The position numbers were made by a program, and so were the translations under genes. Shown here piece by piece: positions 1-9,212 of a stretch of 64,000 nucleotides of DNA. The stretch spans positions 124,001 through 188,000 of the forward strand of contig CAIKCI010000031.1 in NCBI GenBank assembly GCA_903825895.1. Reading direction: 5' to 3'. Origin of the DNA: an uncultured Actinomycetes bacterium (GTDB lineage Bacteria > Actinomycetota > Acidimicrobiia > Acidimicrobiales > RAAP-2). The notes beneath the pieces are model-generated. The model was not told the origin of the DNA, searched no databases, and worked only from the letters and a program-made list of their open reading frames with translations. The stretch's first letter is position 1; every line of letters begins with the position of its first letter.

Positions 1-1235
1 TGTTGTTGCGAGGACTTGTCGAGTTCTGAACCAAAGGTGGCAAAGGATTCCAAGTCTCGAAACTGCGCGAGGTCGATCTTCAAGGTTCCCGAGACTGCCT
101 TCATGGCCTTGATCTGGGCTGCTCCACCCACTCGTGACACCGAGTTACCCACGTTGATGGCCGGTCGCACACCTGAGTAGAAGAGATCGGATTCCAAGAA
201 GACCTGACCGTCGGTAATCGAAATCACGTTGGTCGGGATATAGGCCGAGATGTCGCCCGCCTTGGTTTCAATGATCGGCAACGCCGTCAATGATCCCCCA
301 CCGAGCTCATCAGAGAGCTTGGCTGCACGCTCTAAGAGGCGGCTGTGCAAGTAGAAGACATCTCCTGGGTAGGCCTCGCGACCTGGTGGACGACGGAGCA
401 AGAGAGAAAGTTGTCGGTAAGCCTCGGCTTGCTTGGACAGGTCGTCGTAGACCACCAATGCCGCTTGACCGTTTTCCATCCAGTGCTGGCCCAATGCACA
501 ACCGGCGAAGGGGGCAAGGAATTTAAACGGTGCAGGGTCTCCAGCAGAGGCCACGACGACGACGGTGTACTCCATCGCTCCGGTGTCTTCTAAGAGCTTC
601 ACGGTCTGGGCGACGGACGAGTTCTTTTGACCAATGGCCACGTAGATGCACTTCACGCCTTGGCCCTTTTGGTTCAGAATCGTGTCGATGGCGATCGTGG
701 TCTTTCCCGTTTTACGGTCACCAATGATCAGCTCACGCTGACCTCGGCCGATGGGGGTCATTGCGTCAATGGCCTTAATACCCGTCTGCAGCGGCTCAGT
801 CACGGGTTGACGACCAACAATGCCCGGTGCCTGAATTTCCATACGACGGTTCTCCGTGGCGTTGATCGGACCCTTGCCATCAATAGGCTCGCCAAGGGCG
901 TTCACGACTCGTCCCAGCAGGGCGTCGCCACAGTCAATCGAGAGAATACGTCCCGTGGCTCGAACGATCTGGTCTTCTTCCAACGAGTCCACAGAACCCA
1001 GAACGACTGAGCCAACAGTCGACTCGTCCAAGTTCATCGCCAAACCCAGCGTGCCGTCTTCGAACTCCAAGAGTTCGTTGACCGCTGCTCCAGGCAGACC
1101 CGACACTCGTGCAATGCCGTCCGCGACTTCGACAATACGGCCGACTTGTTCGGCACCCACCTCTGGGGTGTAGTCGTCAACGTGACGCTTTAACGCTTCG
1201 GTGATCTCATTGGCGCTAATGGTCAGTTCTGCCAT
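1..1235 (-). CDS. atpA: ATP synthase F1 subunit alpha, 3' end cut by window edge
   Basis: Non-catalytic nucleotide-binding alpha subunit of the F1 head of ATP synthase, acting at the inner face of the membrane. The first 411 or so residues are present out of about 510 usual for the family; the C-terminus lies beyond the left edge. The P-loop GDRKTGKT is at about residues 169-176, followed by an intact nucleotide-binding domain with YDDLSKQ and [14 protein letters not shown]. The ATG at 1235 has GAGG seven bases upstream. It follows atpH by about 20 bases and closes the visible part of the operon; gamma, beta and epsilon would be expected off the edge. Identification is certain. Confidence 0.97.
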   Translation of the reverse strand, partial: MAELTISANEITEALKRHVDDYTPEVGAEQVGRIVEVADGIARVSGLPGAAVNELLEFEDGTLGLAMNLDESTVGSVVLGSVDSLEEDQIVRATGRILSIDCGDALLGRVVNALGEPIDGKGPINATENRRMEIQAPGIVGRQPVTEPLQTGIKAIDAMTPIGRGQRELIIGDRKTGKTTIAIDTILNQKGQGVKCIYVAIGQKNSSVAQTVKLLEDTGAMEYTVVVVASAGDPAPFKFLAPFAGCALGQHWMENGQAALVVYDDLSKQAEAYRQLSLLLRRPPGREAYPGDVFYLHSRLLERAAKLSDELGGGSLTALPIIETKAGDISAYIPTNVISITDGQVFLESDLFYSGVRPAINVGNSVSRVGGAAQIKAMKAVSGTLKIDLAQFRDLESFATFGSELDKSSQQ

Positions 1236-1256
1236 GGTGATTCCTCGTCTCTTTCT

Positions 1257-2162
1257 TTAGTGTTCGTTCGTTTGAAAAGCTTTGTGGTCTTGCGCTAGAT
1301 GTTCCTTCAGTTGGTCCAACCGGCCCTTGGCCGTCGCGTCAACCAACATGTCGCCGATCTCCACGCGCACACCGCTCAGCAGTGTGGCATCTTCGGTGAT
1401 CTGCAATTCAACAGGGTTTCCCGCCAACTCGGTCAACGAACTCCGCAACGCATCAGCTTGCGATGCATCGAGTTCACGAGCAGTACGTACTTTGGCAACT
1501 CTCCAGCCACGGGCTCGTGCCGTGAGATCAACCAACCAATCCATGGTGCCGACAATGTCGCGCGCTCTGCCGCCAGCGATGACGTAATCCACCAGGGCAA
1601 GCGATGGCGCTGAGGCTTTACCCTCTATCAGCGCGTGCACTACTCCTTGGCGGTGATCGACCGGGAGGTCTCGGTCCGTCAAGGCGTGGCGAAGGCTGGG
1701 ATTTCCTTCAACGGTTCGCGCAAAACGGAAGAGTTCATCTTCGATCTCTTCTAAGGCCTTGACATCGAGATCTTCATAGAGCGCTTCGGCGTAGCCACCA
1801 ACTCGCTCACGAGCTGCCATCACCGAAAGAGTGGGCTCTGCGTAGGCTTCTTCGTTGGCGGCGTGGTGCGAGCGACTGGCCAAGTAGGCCAAGGCTTGCG
1901 GCACGTCTTGTGCAGCACTCACGCGCGCAGCTTGCGCTGCGAGTCGAGACGCCGGGCCGCCGACCTTATTCTCCAAGACTTGGGCCATGACCGCTTTGCG
2001 AGCGTTGCCCGACACCGACGTGTCGGTCATGGCAGCACGCAGGTCGCTGTTCGCGAGAATCGTCTCTTCGACACGTTGAAGATCGGACGCGGTGCTCTGC
2101 ACCTGCGCCCCATCCAACTCACCGAGAACGGCGGCTGCGTAGCCTTGGATTGAAGGGTTCAT
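1257..2162 (-). CDS. atpH: ATP synthase subunit delta with duplicated N-terminal domain
   Basis: Peripheral-stalk delta/OSCP subunit joining F1 to subunit b. At 301 residues it is far longer than the usual 180. Residues 5-94 and 121-210 align with each other without a gap (GYA near the start, LR.A.TD in the middle, then R..V and a conserved E.K), so the helical N-terminal domain appears twice before the normal C-terminal domain at about 211-301 (LSGVRVEIGDMLVDATAKGRL). Mycobacteria carry an extra delta-like domain inside a fused b-delta protein; here b is separate and only delta is enlarged. The ATG overlaps the atpF stop in an ATGA. Family call is firm; the duplication is read by eye. Confidence 0.93.
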   Translation of the reverse strand: MNPSIQGYAAAVLGELDGAQVQSTASDLQRVEETILANSDLRAAMTDTSVSGNARKAVMAQVLENKVGGPASRLAAQAARVSAAQDVPQALAYLASRSHHAANEEAYAEPTLSVMAARERVGGYAEALYEDLDVKALEEIEDELFRFARTVEGNPSLRHALTDRDLPVDHRQGVVHALIEGKASAPSLALVDYVIAGGRARDIVGTMDWLVDLTARARGWRVAKVRTARELDASQADALRSSLTELAGNPVELQITEDATLLSGVRVEIGDMLVDATAKGRLDQLKEHLAQDHKAFQTNEH

Positions 2163-2689
2163 CCCTGAGCGCCCGTTTCCCCAGCGGCCGCTGAACTACG
2201 CAGTGCACCCACTGCTTCGTTCACGAGGTCCTGGTGTGCCGACATGTCGACTTCTCGGCCGATGACCCGCTCGACGACTCCCATCACAATGGTGCCGAGC
2301 TGATCTGCTGCGTCATCGATTGCACGCTGGCGAGCCAGCGATACTTCGACGTCTGCGGCGCCGACGATACGGTCATATTCGCCTTGGGCCCGTCCCTGGG
2401 CTTCACTTCGTACCTGCTCCGCCGTGGCGTTGGCTTGAGCGACGATTTCTCGTGCTTGGACCCGTGCTTCATCCAAAACCTGTCGACGCTCGTCGTCAGC
2501 TGCGGCGGCGTCAGTGCGCGCCGACTCTGCTGCTTCGAGCGAACTGCGGATCAATTCTTGACGCTTGTCCATCGCTGCACGCAGAGGCGGCACGATGTAC
2601 TTCGTCGTCAAAAACAGAATCACAAGCAGAACGATCAGTTCAACAAAGAACGTCCCGTTAGGTAACAGGAAGATTGCTCCGATCGACAT
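2159..2689 (-). CDS. atpF: ATP synthase F0 subunit b
   Basis: Membrane-anchored stalk subunit. One N-terminal transmembrane segment (residues 12-30, VELIVLLVILFLTTKYIVPP) is followed by a long charged, Ala- and Glu-rich coiled coil, as expected for b at 176 residues. It ends by an ATGA overlap with atpH, so the two stalk proteins are translationally coupled. The start at 2689 has GAGGAGA seven bases upstream. Nothing suggests a fusion with delta, unlike mycobacterial AtpFH. Confidence 0.95.
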   Translation of the reverse strand: MSIGAIFLLPNGTFFVELIVLLVILFLTTKYIVPPLRAAMDKRQELIRSSLEAAESARTDAAAADDERRQVLDEARVQAREIVAQANATAEQVRSEAQGRAQGEYDRIVGAADVEVSLARQRAIDDAADQLGTIVMGVVERVIGREVDMSAHQDLVNEAVGALRSSAAAGETGAQG

Positions 2690-2756
2690 GTGGTGTTCTC
2701 CTCAGGTAGGTACGTTGCCGTCAACGGCTGTTGACGGATAAATCTCTTGTGGCGTC

Positions 2757-3020
2757 TTACTGCTTTGCGAAGACGTAGACGAAGACGACCATGAACAACA
2801 AGTTGATGAAGTACATGGCTTCGACGAGACCAACGGTCAAGAAGAAGTAGGTACGAGCCTTGTCTTCAATTTCTGGTTGACGGGCAATTGCGGCAATCGT
2901 CTGACTACCGGCAAGACCGTCACCGATGGCGGCACCGATGGCACCTCCACCCAGCGCTAAGCCACCTCCGACGAGTGCACCCGCCAAGGTGACTGCTTGC
3001 TCCATTGTTTTTGCTGCCAT
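2757..3020 (-). CDS. atpE: ATP synthase F0 subunit c
   Basis: The 87-residue proteolipid that forms the rotating ring. Two transmembrane helices flank the polar loop ARQPEIED (residues 46-53). The ion-binding carboxylate is E67 in GLVEAMYF. The first helix has a glycine-rich [18 protein letters not shown] stretch typical of ring packing. I see none of the extra sodium-site residues that I would look for, so proton coupling is inferred. It lies between atpB and atpF with short gaps. Confidence 0.97.
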   Translation of the reverse strand: MAAKTMEQAVTLAGALVGGGLALGGGAIGAAIGDGLAGSQTIAAIARQPEIEDKARTYFFLTVGLVEAMYFINLLFMVVFVYVFAKQ

Positions 3021-3060
3021 TTCATTTTCTCCTTTGTGATGGGAATTTCAACGAGATTTC

Positions 3061-3789
3061 TTAATGTTCCTCAGTGCTCATCGCCATCCCAAAGTAGAGG
3101 ATGGCGAGCAGGGCAAAGATAAACGCCTGAATGAGGCCAATACCAAGGTCAAACGGCTTCCAAATGAGTTGGCCGAAGAGTGATCCGTACCAGGGAAGCA
3201 GCGAGGCCATCACCACGACCATGAGTGAACCCGAGAAGATGTTGCCGAAAAGACGGAAGGTCAAGGTGATGGGCTTGGTCAATTCTTCGATGATATTAAT
3301 CGGAATCAATGCCTTGTAGGGAGTTCCGTAGTGGCGCAAATAGCCACGGACTCCTCGAGCGCGCACCGACTCAACGTGGACCCAGAGAATGACGGTCAGC
3401 GCACAGGCCAAGGGGAGGTTGACGTCACCCGTCGGTGCGGGCACCCAGTCGTGGCCATTGTTCGGAAGAATTTCAAGCCAGTTGCAGATCAAGATGAACA
3501 TAAACAAGGTGATGGCAATAGGAATAAAACGGTCACCTTGGCTACCGATTGAGCCATCGGTGACGTCCTTGATCTGCTCAACAATGGTTTCGTAGGCCAA
3601 CTGCAGTTTCCCAGGAACACCACTCGTGACCTTGTGCCGCATCCAAAAACCCATACCAAGGACGATCGCTGCGGCAATCAGTGACGACCACACAATGTCG
3701 AGATCAACGGTGAGACCGAAAATCTGGGTTGACGCGACGTGATCACCGACGGTGATCGTGCCTCCAGCAAAGCGCATGGCGTGGTTCAC
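3061..3789 (-). CDS. atpB: ATP synthase F0 subunit a
   Basis: Stator channel subunit of F0, 242 residues with five to six hydrophobic segments. The essential arginine lies in ELTKPITLTFRLFGNIFSG at about residues 165-183, and the C-terminal helix with QAFIFALLAILYFGMA is intact. The GTG start at 3789 overlaps the atpI stop in GTGA; an in-frame ATG lies four codons later. Order a-c-b-delta-alpha is the standard bacterial atp order. Confidence 0.96.
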   Translation of the reverse strand: MNHAMRFAGGTITVGDHVASTQIFGLTVDLDIVWSSLIAAAIVLGMGFWMRHKVTSGVPGKLQLAYETIVEQIKDVTDGSIGSQGDRFIPIAITLFMFILICNWLEILPNNGHDWVPAPTGDVNLPLACALTVILWVHVESVRARGVRGYLRHYGTPYKALIPINIIEELTKPITLTFRLFGNIFSGSLMVVVMASLLPWYGSLFGQLIWKPFDLGIGLIQAFIFALLAILYFGMAMSTEEH

Positions 3790-4208
3790 AGCGTGCTCCC
3801 TTGGGCGAAGATCACTTTGGCGGCATTAGCGACAAAGAGAACTTGGAAGACAACGAGGCCGATGACCATGCCGAGACCGAGAGATTGAACAAACACCAAG
3901 AGGATAATAGCCACTGCAGTGATCACTGCAAGCCTTCCCGTCGTTTTTGTTCGCAGGATCCTCTTGATGACCTTGGACGAGCCTTCGCCCGAGCTTTCAA
4001 TCTTGGCCACGCCAGCGTCGAGAAAACGAAGATTCAACACAGCCACACCGAGTCCCAGCACAATCCCCACCGAGACGAGGGGCGGAGCCAGCCAAAGAGC
4101 AAAGCCCACAGCGATCACACCGGCAACGATGGCGGTCAAGACGGTTTTCCGAAGCAGGCGTTGGAAAACCGACGCATCGAGGTGTTCAATATTTTCAAGC
4201 ATGGGCAC
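3786..4208 (-). CDS. atpI: ATP synthase subunit I-like membrane protein
   Basis: A 140-residue protein with about four hydrophobic segments (two near residues 26-62, two near 91-135), placed directly before atpB and overlapping it by four bases. Position and topology match the AtpI/ATP synthase I family, which is linked with c-ring assembly or magnesium supply. Sequence conservation in this family is low, so the call rests largely on context. Confidence 0.8.
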   Translation of the reverse strand: MPMLENIEHLDASVFQRLLRKTVLTAIVAGVIAVGFALWLAPPLVSVGIVLGLGVAVLNLRFLDAGVAKIESSGEGSSKVIKRILRTKTTGRLAVITAVAIILLVFVQSLGLGMVIGLVVFQVLFVANAAKVIFAQGSTL

Positions 4209-4211
4209 CCT

Positions 4212-4442
4212 TTAGAGAAATCTCTTGATTTGGGACACCACAACAAACGCAGCGAGTACGCATCCCACGATGAGCCCGATGAAGAGAAACAGCGGCGACA
4301 GTTTCGTGAGTCCATCGAGGACGATTCCCGCAATCACGCCGACTCCCACGATCACTGCGGTGGTGATGCCCAGTTGCACAAATGCCAACCAAGACGACTG
4401 CTCCCTTGAGGGTATGTCGTCGGAGTCGTGACGTGGCGTCAT
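4212..4442 (-). CDS. AtpZ/AtpI-type small membrane protein
   Basis: A 76-residue protein with two transmembrane helices (about 21-43 and 49-70) and a short charged tail (SQIKRFL). Small two-helix proteins of the AtpZ group commonly open atp operons, where they are thought to help AtpI in F0 assembly or ion supply. It ends three bases before atpI, so it should be the first gene of the operon here. Function is inferred from place and topology. Confidence 0.72.
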   Translation of the reverse strand: MTPRHDSDDIPSREQSSWLAFVQLGITTAVIVGVGVIAGIVLDGLTKLSPLFLFIGLIVGCVLAAFVVVSQIKRFL

Positions 4443-4532
4443 TGTCCAGAGAACGTGGAGAGGATGTCATAAGAAGAAGGGAAATTCACCAGGGACGAAG
4501 GGTGGAGCATCTGGCGTTCACGCTTCCGATCA

Positions 4533-5717
4533 TTACACTTCTTGGCCGTCAACGCCAAAACGGACCGGGACCTCTTTTTGGCCCTCAGGGGCCGTGTCGA
4601 CGGGATCGCTGAAATCGTCCATTCCGTTGCGCCGCAGTCCTGGGTGGAACCACGTGTAGAGCCCCACGCCGAGGACAAGCGCTCCAAAAGGGACGAAAGG
4701 GTTGGCCTTCGGACGAATCAGGGGGTAGAGGATAAACCCACTCAACACAGCAGTCCAGAGCCACAAAATAGCCACCGTTCGCCGGTGGCCATGGCCCAGG
4801 CGAAGGAGGCGGTGATGGATGTGATCTTTGTCGGGCGCAGAGAACCCCTGACCCTTGGCGGTCCTGCGGACGAAGGCAAACAGGGCATCGAGCAGTGGCA
4901 CCCCGAGGATGAAAAAAGGAATAAACAGCGGAGCGAAGAAGAAGAAGGTCACCCCACTTGCTGGCGCCGTCCGGCCTCCAATAACCATGGTGGATGCACT
5001 CATCAAAAGCCCGAGCAAGAGGGCGCCAGCATCGCCCATGAATATCTTGGCCGGATGAAAATTGAAGGGGAGAAAGCCCAAACACACACCACACGCGGTG
5101 ATGGCGATCAAGGGTCCAATGTTCTGTGCCGGCAACAAGCCCAATTCCTGGAGTCGCAGCCCATAGACGGCCAAGGCTCCGGCTCCAATAGCCACCAGGC
5201 CGGCGGCCAAACCATCGAGACCATCAATGAGGTTGATGGCGTTCGTCAATGCCACCACCCACAGCGCTGTGATGAGAGGGATCATGCCGGGGCTCAAGAT
5301 AACGAAGCCGGCGAAGGGAAGTTTGAACTGATACATCGTCACGCCAGCGAAGTACAAAATGCTCGCTGCGAGCACTTGGCCGGCAATCTTGGCGGGAGCC
5401 GACATGGCGCGAAAGTCGTCGATTAACCCAACCAAGAAGATGGCTGCCGAAGCAATCAACACGCCGACAACTTCGCTGGATTGACTAAAGACGGGTTTCA
5501 GGGCTGGGATGAGCGACGCCACCGCAATAGCGAGACAGACGCCAATGAACATTGCCCCCCCACCACCGTAGGGAGTGGCGCGATCGTGCATTTTTCTGTC
5601 ACTAGGAATGTCGACGTACCCTATCTTGATGGCAATAGTCCGAGCAGGCCACGTCGCCAGTGCAGTCGCCGCGATAGCCACAGCGAACACAAGGGCATAC
5701 CAACCGATGGGTGGCAT
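4533..5717 (-). CDS. wecA: Undecaprenyl-phosphate sugar-1-phosphate transferase (WecA/TagO/MraY family)
   Basis: Polytopic membrane enzyme of 394 residues that transfers a sugar-1-phosphate, probably GlcNAc-1-P, to a polyprenyl phosphate, starting cell-wall or polysaccharide linkage units. Family motifs are all present: D100-D101 (LIDDFRAMSA), N162/D165/D168 (NLIDGLDGLAAG), IFMGDAGALLLG and the cytoplasmic HIHHRLLRLGH loop. About ten membrane segments can be drawn. A wecA/rfe-like gene next to the ATP synthase operon is also the mycobacterial arrangement. The exact donor sugar cannot be read from sequence. Confidence 0.88.
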   Translation of the reverse strand: MPPIGWYALVFAVAIAATALATWPARTIAIKIGYVDIPSDRKMHDRATPYGGGGAMFIGVCLAIAVASLIPALKPVFSQSSEVVGVLIASAAIFLVGLIDDFRAMSAPAKIAGQVLAASILYFAGVTMYQFKLPFAGFVILSPGMIPLITALWVVALTNAINLIDGLDGLAAGLVAIGAGALAVYGLRLQELGLLPAQNIGPLIAITACGVCLGFLPFNFHPAKIFMGDAGALLLGLLMSASTMVIGGRTAPASGVTFFFFAPLFIPFFILGVPLLDALFAFVRRTAKGQGFSAPDKDHIHHRLLRLGHGHRRTVAILWLWTAVLSGFILYPLIRPKANPFVPFGALVLGVGLYTWFHPGLRRNGMDDFSDPVDTAPEGQKEVPVRFGVDGQEV

Positions 5718-5734
5718 GAGTGGCGAGTCCTGCC

Positions 5735-7027
5735 TTAGTTACTCAGAGAAGGGTAGGGATCGAACGTTCCACACAACACCGCTACCTCTTCTCGGATCGT
5801 TCGAATCGCTGCATCATCGTGACGACTTCGCAGCGTTCGCCCCATCAGCCGAGCGATCTCAGCCATCTGCTCTGGGCCCATGCCTGCTGTCGTCTCTGCT
5901 GCAGTGCCCACCCGCAGACCCGAGGTTACGAATGGGCTTCGTGGATCGTCAGGCACCGTGTTGCGGTTGACCGTGATGCCAGCATGATCGAGCACCTCCT
6001 GTGCTTCTTTACCGGTGAGTTCCTCATCAAAGGTTCGCAAATCCAACAACACAATGTGGTTGTCGGTCCCTCCAGAAACCAGGCGGAATCCTTCCGCTTC
6101 AAGGGCTTGAGCGAGCGCATTGGCATTGGCCACCACTTGGTGGGCATAGGCCGAGAACCTTGGATCGAGCGCTTCTTTGAATGCGACAGCCTTGGCGGCA
6201 ATGGCGTGTTCGAGCGGTCCTCCCTGCAGGCCAGGGAAAATCGCGCCATCGATGGCCTTGGCGAGATCTTCACGACAGAGAATCGCCCCACCACGCGGGC
6301 CGCGCAAGGTCTTGTGGGTCGTGAACGTCACCACGTCAGCAACGCCGACGGGACTGGGGTGCGCACCACCCGCAATGAGTCCAGCCGGGTGTGCTGCATC
6401 AAACATCAACAGAGCGCCAACCTGGTCAGCGATGGCGCGATAGTCCTTGGCGTCAATAGTTCGGGTGTACGCCGTGGCACCAGCCACGATGAGCTTCGGC
6501 CGATGTTGCTTCGCCAAGTCGAGAACCTGGTTCAAGTCAACGATCTCGCCGGGCAGTTCAGGGTCGCTACTCGCTGGAGTGAGACCATACGACACAAAGT
6601 TCCAGATCTTTGACGTGATTGATGCCGGAGAGCCGTGCGTGAGGTGTCCCCCTTGATCCAAGCGCATGGCCAAAATTGTGTCGCCTGGTTCCAAGAGTGC
6701 TTGGTACGCCGCTACGTTGGCGTTCGCTCCCGAGTGAGGTTGCACATTGGCGTGCTCTGCCCCAAAAAGTTCTTTCAAGCGATTCCGTGCCAAATCTTCA
6801 ACTTCATCGATGATCTGGTTTCCCCCGTAATAGCGACGACCGGGATACCCTTCTGAGTACTTGTTGGTCAATACCGAACCTGACGCCGCTAAGACTGCTG
6901 GCGAGGTGAAGTTTTCGCTCGCGATCAGCTGCAGTGTCGTTCGCTGGCGGTTGAGTTCATCGTCAAGCAGGCGAACGATCTCAGGGTCGTTTGTGATCCA
7001 CGATGAAAAGGGTGAAGTACCACTCAT
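5735..7027 (-). CDS. glyA: Serine hydroxymethyltransferase
   Basis: PLP enzyme interconverting serine and glycine with tetrahydrofolate, the main one-carbon source. Full length at 430 residues. The PLP lysine is K239 in VTFTTHKTLRGPRGG, and the N-terminal IASENFTSPAVLAASGS and YYGGNQIIDEVE motifs are intact. Its ATG overlaps the rpiB stop as TAATG, so the two genes form an operon that probably starts at the promoter before rpiB. Confidence 0.97.
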   Translation of the reverse strand: MSGTSPFSSWITNDPEIVRLLDDELNRQRTTLQLIASENFTSPAVLAASGSVLTNKYSEGYPGRRYYGGNQIIDEVEDLARNRLKELFGAEHANVQPHSGANANVAAYQALLEPGDTILAMRLDQGGHLTHGSPASITSKIWNFVSYGLTPASSDPELPGEIVDLNQVLDLAKQHRPKLIVAGATAYTRTIDAKDYRAIADQVGALLMFDAAHPAGLIAGGAHPSPVGVADVVTFTTHKTLRGPRGGAILCREDLAKAIDGAIFPGLQGGPLEHAIAAKAVAFKEALDPRFSAYAHQVVANANALAQALEAEGFRLVSGGTDNHIVLLDLRTFDEELTGKEAQEVLDHAGITVNRNTVPDDPRSPFVTSGLRVGTAAETTAGMGPEQMAEIARLMGRTLRSRHDDAAIRTIREEVAVLCGTFDPYPSLSN

Positions 7028-7494
7028 TACGCTTGCTCCTCGCTCTGTCGTCCGGCTTCATCAAGGGCCGTCAATTCGTCGATGCGACGAACATGGCGGC
7101 CATCGAGTTCTTCAGCGGCCATAAAGGCCTCCAGCGAGTCAATGGCCGTCTGCGACCCGATCACTCTCGCTCCAAAACAGAGCACGTTGGCGTGGTTGTG
7201 TTGTTTGGCCAAGGTCGCCGTTGTCACGTCGTGGGCCAGTCCCGCCCGCACGCCAGGCACCTTATTTGCTGCCATCGAAATACCGATTCCCGTGCCACAG
7301 ATGGCAATGCCAAAATCAACGCTCCCGCTCACTGCTGCTCGACCCACCGCTGCGCCGTAGTCGGGGTAGTCAACCGAAACCGTGGCGTTCTCTGTTCCAA
7401 GATCATCGACGTCGTGGCCGGCGCCTTCGAGATACTCGACAAGGGCGGCTTTGAGTGGGAACCCTGCGTGGTCGGATCCAAGAGCGATGCGCAT
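7027..7494 (-). CDS. rpiB: Ribose-5-phosphate isomerase B
   Basis: Isomerises ribose-5-phosphate and ribulose-5-phosphate in the pentose phosphate pathway. The 155-residue protein begins MRIALGSDHAGFPLK and carries the catalytic cysteine in CGTGIGISMAANK. A TAGGAT box ends six bases before the ATG, which points to a leaderless message. It is divergent from the thiolase-like gene and coupled to glyA. Confidence 0.95.
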   Translation of the reverse strand: MRIALGSDHAGFPLKAALVEYLEGAGHDVDDLGTENATVSVDYPDYGAAVGRAAVSGSVDFGIAICGTGIGISMAANKVPGVRAGLAHDVTTATLAKQHNHANVLCFGARVIGSQTAIDSLEAFMAAEELDGRHVRRIDELTALDEAGRQSEEQA

Positions 7495-7500
7495 CTCTCC

Positions 7501-7548
7501 ATCCTACCGATTCACTCACGCTTTCGAGTGAGGTCACTCAAGTACTAT
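7501..7548. promoter_or_regulatory. Divergent promoter region of rpiB and thiolase-like gene with repeated TCACTC half-sites
   Basis: On the minus strand TAGGAT (7501-7506) sits six bases before the rpiB ATG. On the plus strand TACTAT (7543-7548) sits eight bases before the GTG at 7557. Between them are three half-sites: TCACTC at 7512-7517, its inverse GAGTGA at 7526-7531 and TCACTC at 7534-7539. The arrangement looks like an operator, but no regulator is identified. Confidence 0.55.
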
Positions 7549-7556
7549 CTACCCTC

Positions 7557-9095
7557 GTGACGCTCGATCCTCGCACCCCCGTCCTTGTTGGCGTCGGCCA
7601 AGTCCTCAATCACCCTGAGAATCCGAGTGGAGCCCACGATCTCGTCGATCCGCTCGATCTCATGGTCCAAGCCCTTACCGCTGCGGCTGCGGACATCGAT
7701 GGGGTGAACCCTGGAGATCCTTGCCCTCTCGGCACTACGATGCTCTCTAAAATTGACCGTCTCGCTGCAGTAGTGAGTTTTACCTGGAGAACGACAAACC
7801 CGGCTCTTCTGGTCGCTGAACGTCTCGGCATCAAGCCCACTGAGTTGATGGTGACGGCAACGGGAGGGTCAATCCCGCAAAAATTTGTCGCTGGCGCAGC
7901 GACCGCCATTTTGCGGGGCGACGTTGACGTCGTGGCGTTGGTTGGATCTGAAGCGATGTATTCGCGATCATTGAGTCGACGATTCCCCGAATGGAACAGC
8001 CCTGAATGGGAAGTACAGGATCCCTCGACCACCCCGGCGCCTCAGTTGTTCGGCAAAGAGCTCGAGGGTCTTTCACCGCTCGAAATCGAGCGAGGCATCA
8101 TGATGCCGATCCATATCTATCCACTCTTTGAAAACGCTCGACGAGCCCGTAACGGCTGGACGATCGCTGAACACCTTGAGCAGACGGGCGCGTTCTGGGC
8201 CTCGTTCTCAGCGCAAGCGGCGAAGAACCCCCACGCTTGGATTCAAACGGCGAAAACCTCGAGCGAAATCACCACACCGACGCCCCAGAACCGAATGATC
8301 GCAGAGCCTTACACGAAGTACATGGTTGCCAACCTGCCCGTCGATATGGGAGCAGCCGTCATCATGTGCTCCTATGCAACGGCCCAAGAAGTCGGTGTCC
8401 GCGACGACGCCATGGTGTTCCCACACAGCCACGCACAAGGTGATGATCCTCTGCACATTTCAAACCGTAAGCAGTTCGATCGCTCCATCGCCATCGAACT
8501 CGCAGGACAACGTGCTCTTAGCGCAGCAGGCGTCACCATCGATGAAATCGATCATGTGGATCTCTACAGTTGCTTTCCCATTGCCGCCATCATGGGGGCA
8601 GAGGCACTTGGCCTCCCGCTGAATGACCCCAATCGGTCGCTGAGTGTTACCGGTGGCTTGACCTTCGGCGGCGGACCTGGCAATAACTACGTCACCCAGT
8701 CCATTGCCGCAATGGTGCAACGACTTCGAGAGCATCCCGGCGATCTCGGTCTCGTGACGGGCCTGAGTTGGTTCGCAACCTCTCATGCTGTGGGAATTTA
8801 TTCAACGACGCCTCCCGCGACCCCGTTTCGCGCCATCGATGTGCAAGATGAAGTCGACCAGTTCCCAAGCGCAGAGGTGGCGCCAACACTTGACGGTGTT
8901 GTTTCCGTCGAGACCTACACGATCATCCATGACCGAGATGGGCCTTCCAAAATCATTGCTGCGCTGAAAGACGCTTCAGGCACGCGGAGTTGGGGAATCA
9001 TTGATGACCCAACGAGTGCACGCGCACTCTCCGGCACGGAGTTAATTGGACGCCAAGGGACGATGAACGCCGACGGCGTCTTGACGCTTCACTAA
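7557..9095 (+). CDS. Thiolase-fold acyl-CoA acetyltransferase-like protein without nucleophilic cysteine
   Basis: A 512-residue thiolase superfamily protein related to actinobacterial acetyl-CoA acetyltransferase/SCP-x-like enzymes. Thiolase-type sequences are seen at DLYSCFPIAAIMGAEALGL and VTGGLTFGGGPGNNY. In the N-terminal active-site loop the place of the usual cysteine (C-G-S-G) is taken by Gly103 in VTATGGSIPQKF, so classic thiolysis is doubtful; the family is known to contain such members. The C-terminal part, about 400-512, may act as an OB-like or accessory domain. GTG 7557 is chosen because the -10 box lies just upstream and the sequence MTLDPRTPVLVGVGQ is the usual N-terminus. Confidence 0.82.
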   Translation: MTLDPRTPVLVGVGQVLNHPENPSGAHDLVDPLDLMVQALTAAAADIDGVNPGDPCPLGTTMLSKIDRLAAVVSFTWRTTNPALLVAERLGIKPTELMVTATGGSIPQKFVAGAATAILRGDVDVVALVGSEAMYSRSLSRRFPEWNSPEWEVQDPSTTPAPQLFGKELEGLSPLEIERGIMMPIHIYPLFENARRARNGWTIAEHLEQTGAFWASFSAQAAKNPHAWIQTAKTSSEITTPTPQNRMIAEPYTKYMVANLPVDMGAAVIMCSYATAQEVGVRDDAMVFPHSHAQGDDPLHISNRKQFDRSIAIELAGQRALSAAGVTIDEIDHVDLYSCFPIAAIMGAEALGLPLNDPNRSLSVTGGLTFGGGPGNNYVTQSIAAMVQRLREHPGDLGLVTGLSWFATSHAVGIYSTTPPATPFRAIDVQDEVDQFPSAEVAPTLDGVVSVETYTIIHDRDGPSKIIAALKDASGTRSWGIIDDPTSARALSGTELIGRQGTMNADGVLTLH

Positions 9096-9212
9096 GGCTC
9101 GTCCTCGGGATGCAGAAATCCCCATTGCTTGGCACGCCGAGAGCAAGCTCGGTGAACGCTGTTGACGCTTCACTCCGTGACTGGTCCTGAACGGGAGACG
9201 AACCCCGGTCAT

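Noticed and set aside
4542-5426. Plus-strand frame of 294 codons opposite the WecA-like gene
   Set aside because: Polar low-complexity antisense image of membrane helices, without any family motif.
5720-6613. Long plus-strand frame of 297 codons opposite glyA
   Set aside because: It mirrors the conserved serine hydroxymethyltransferase frame and shows no recognisable domain.
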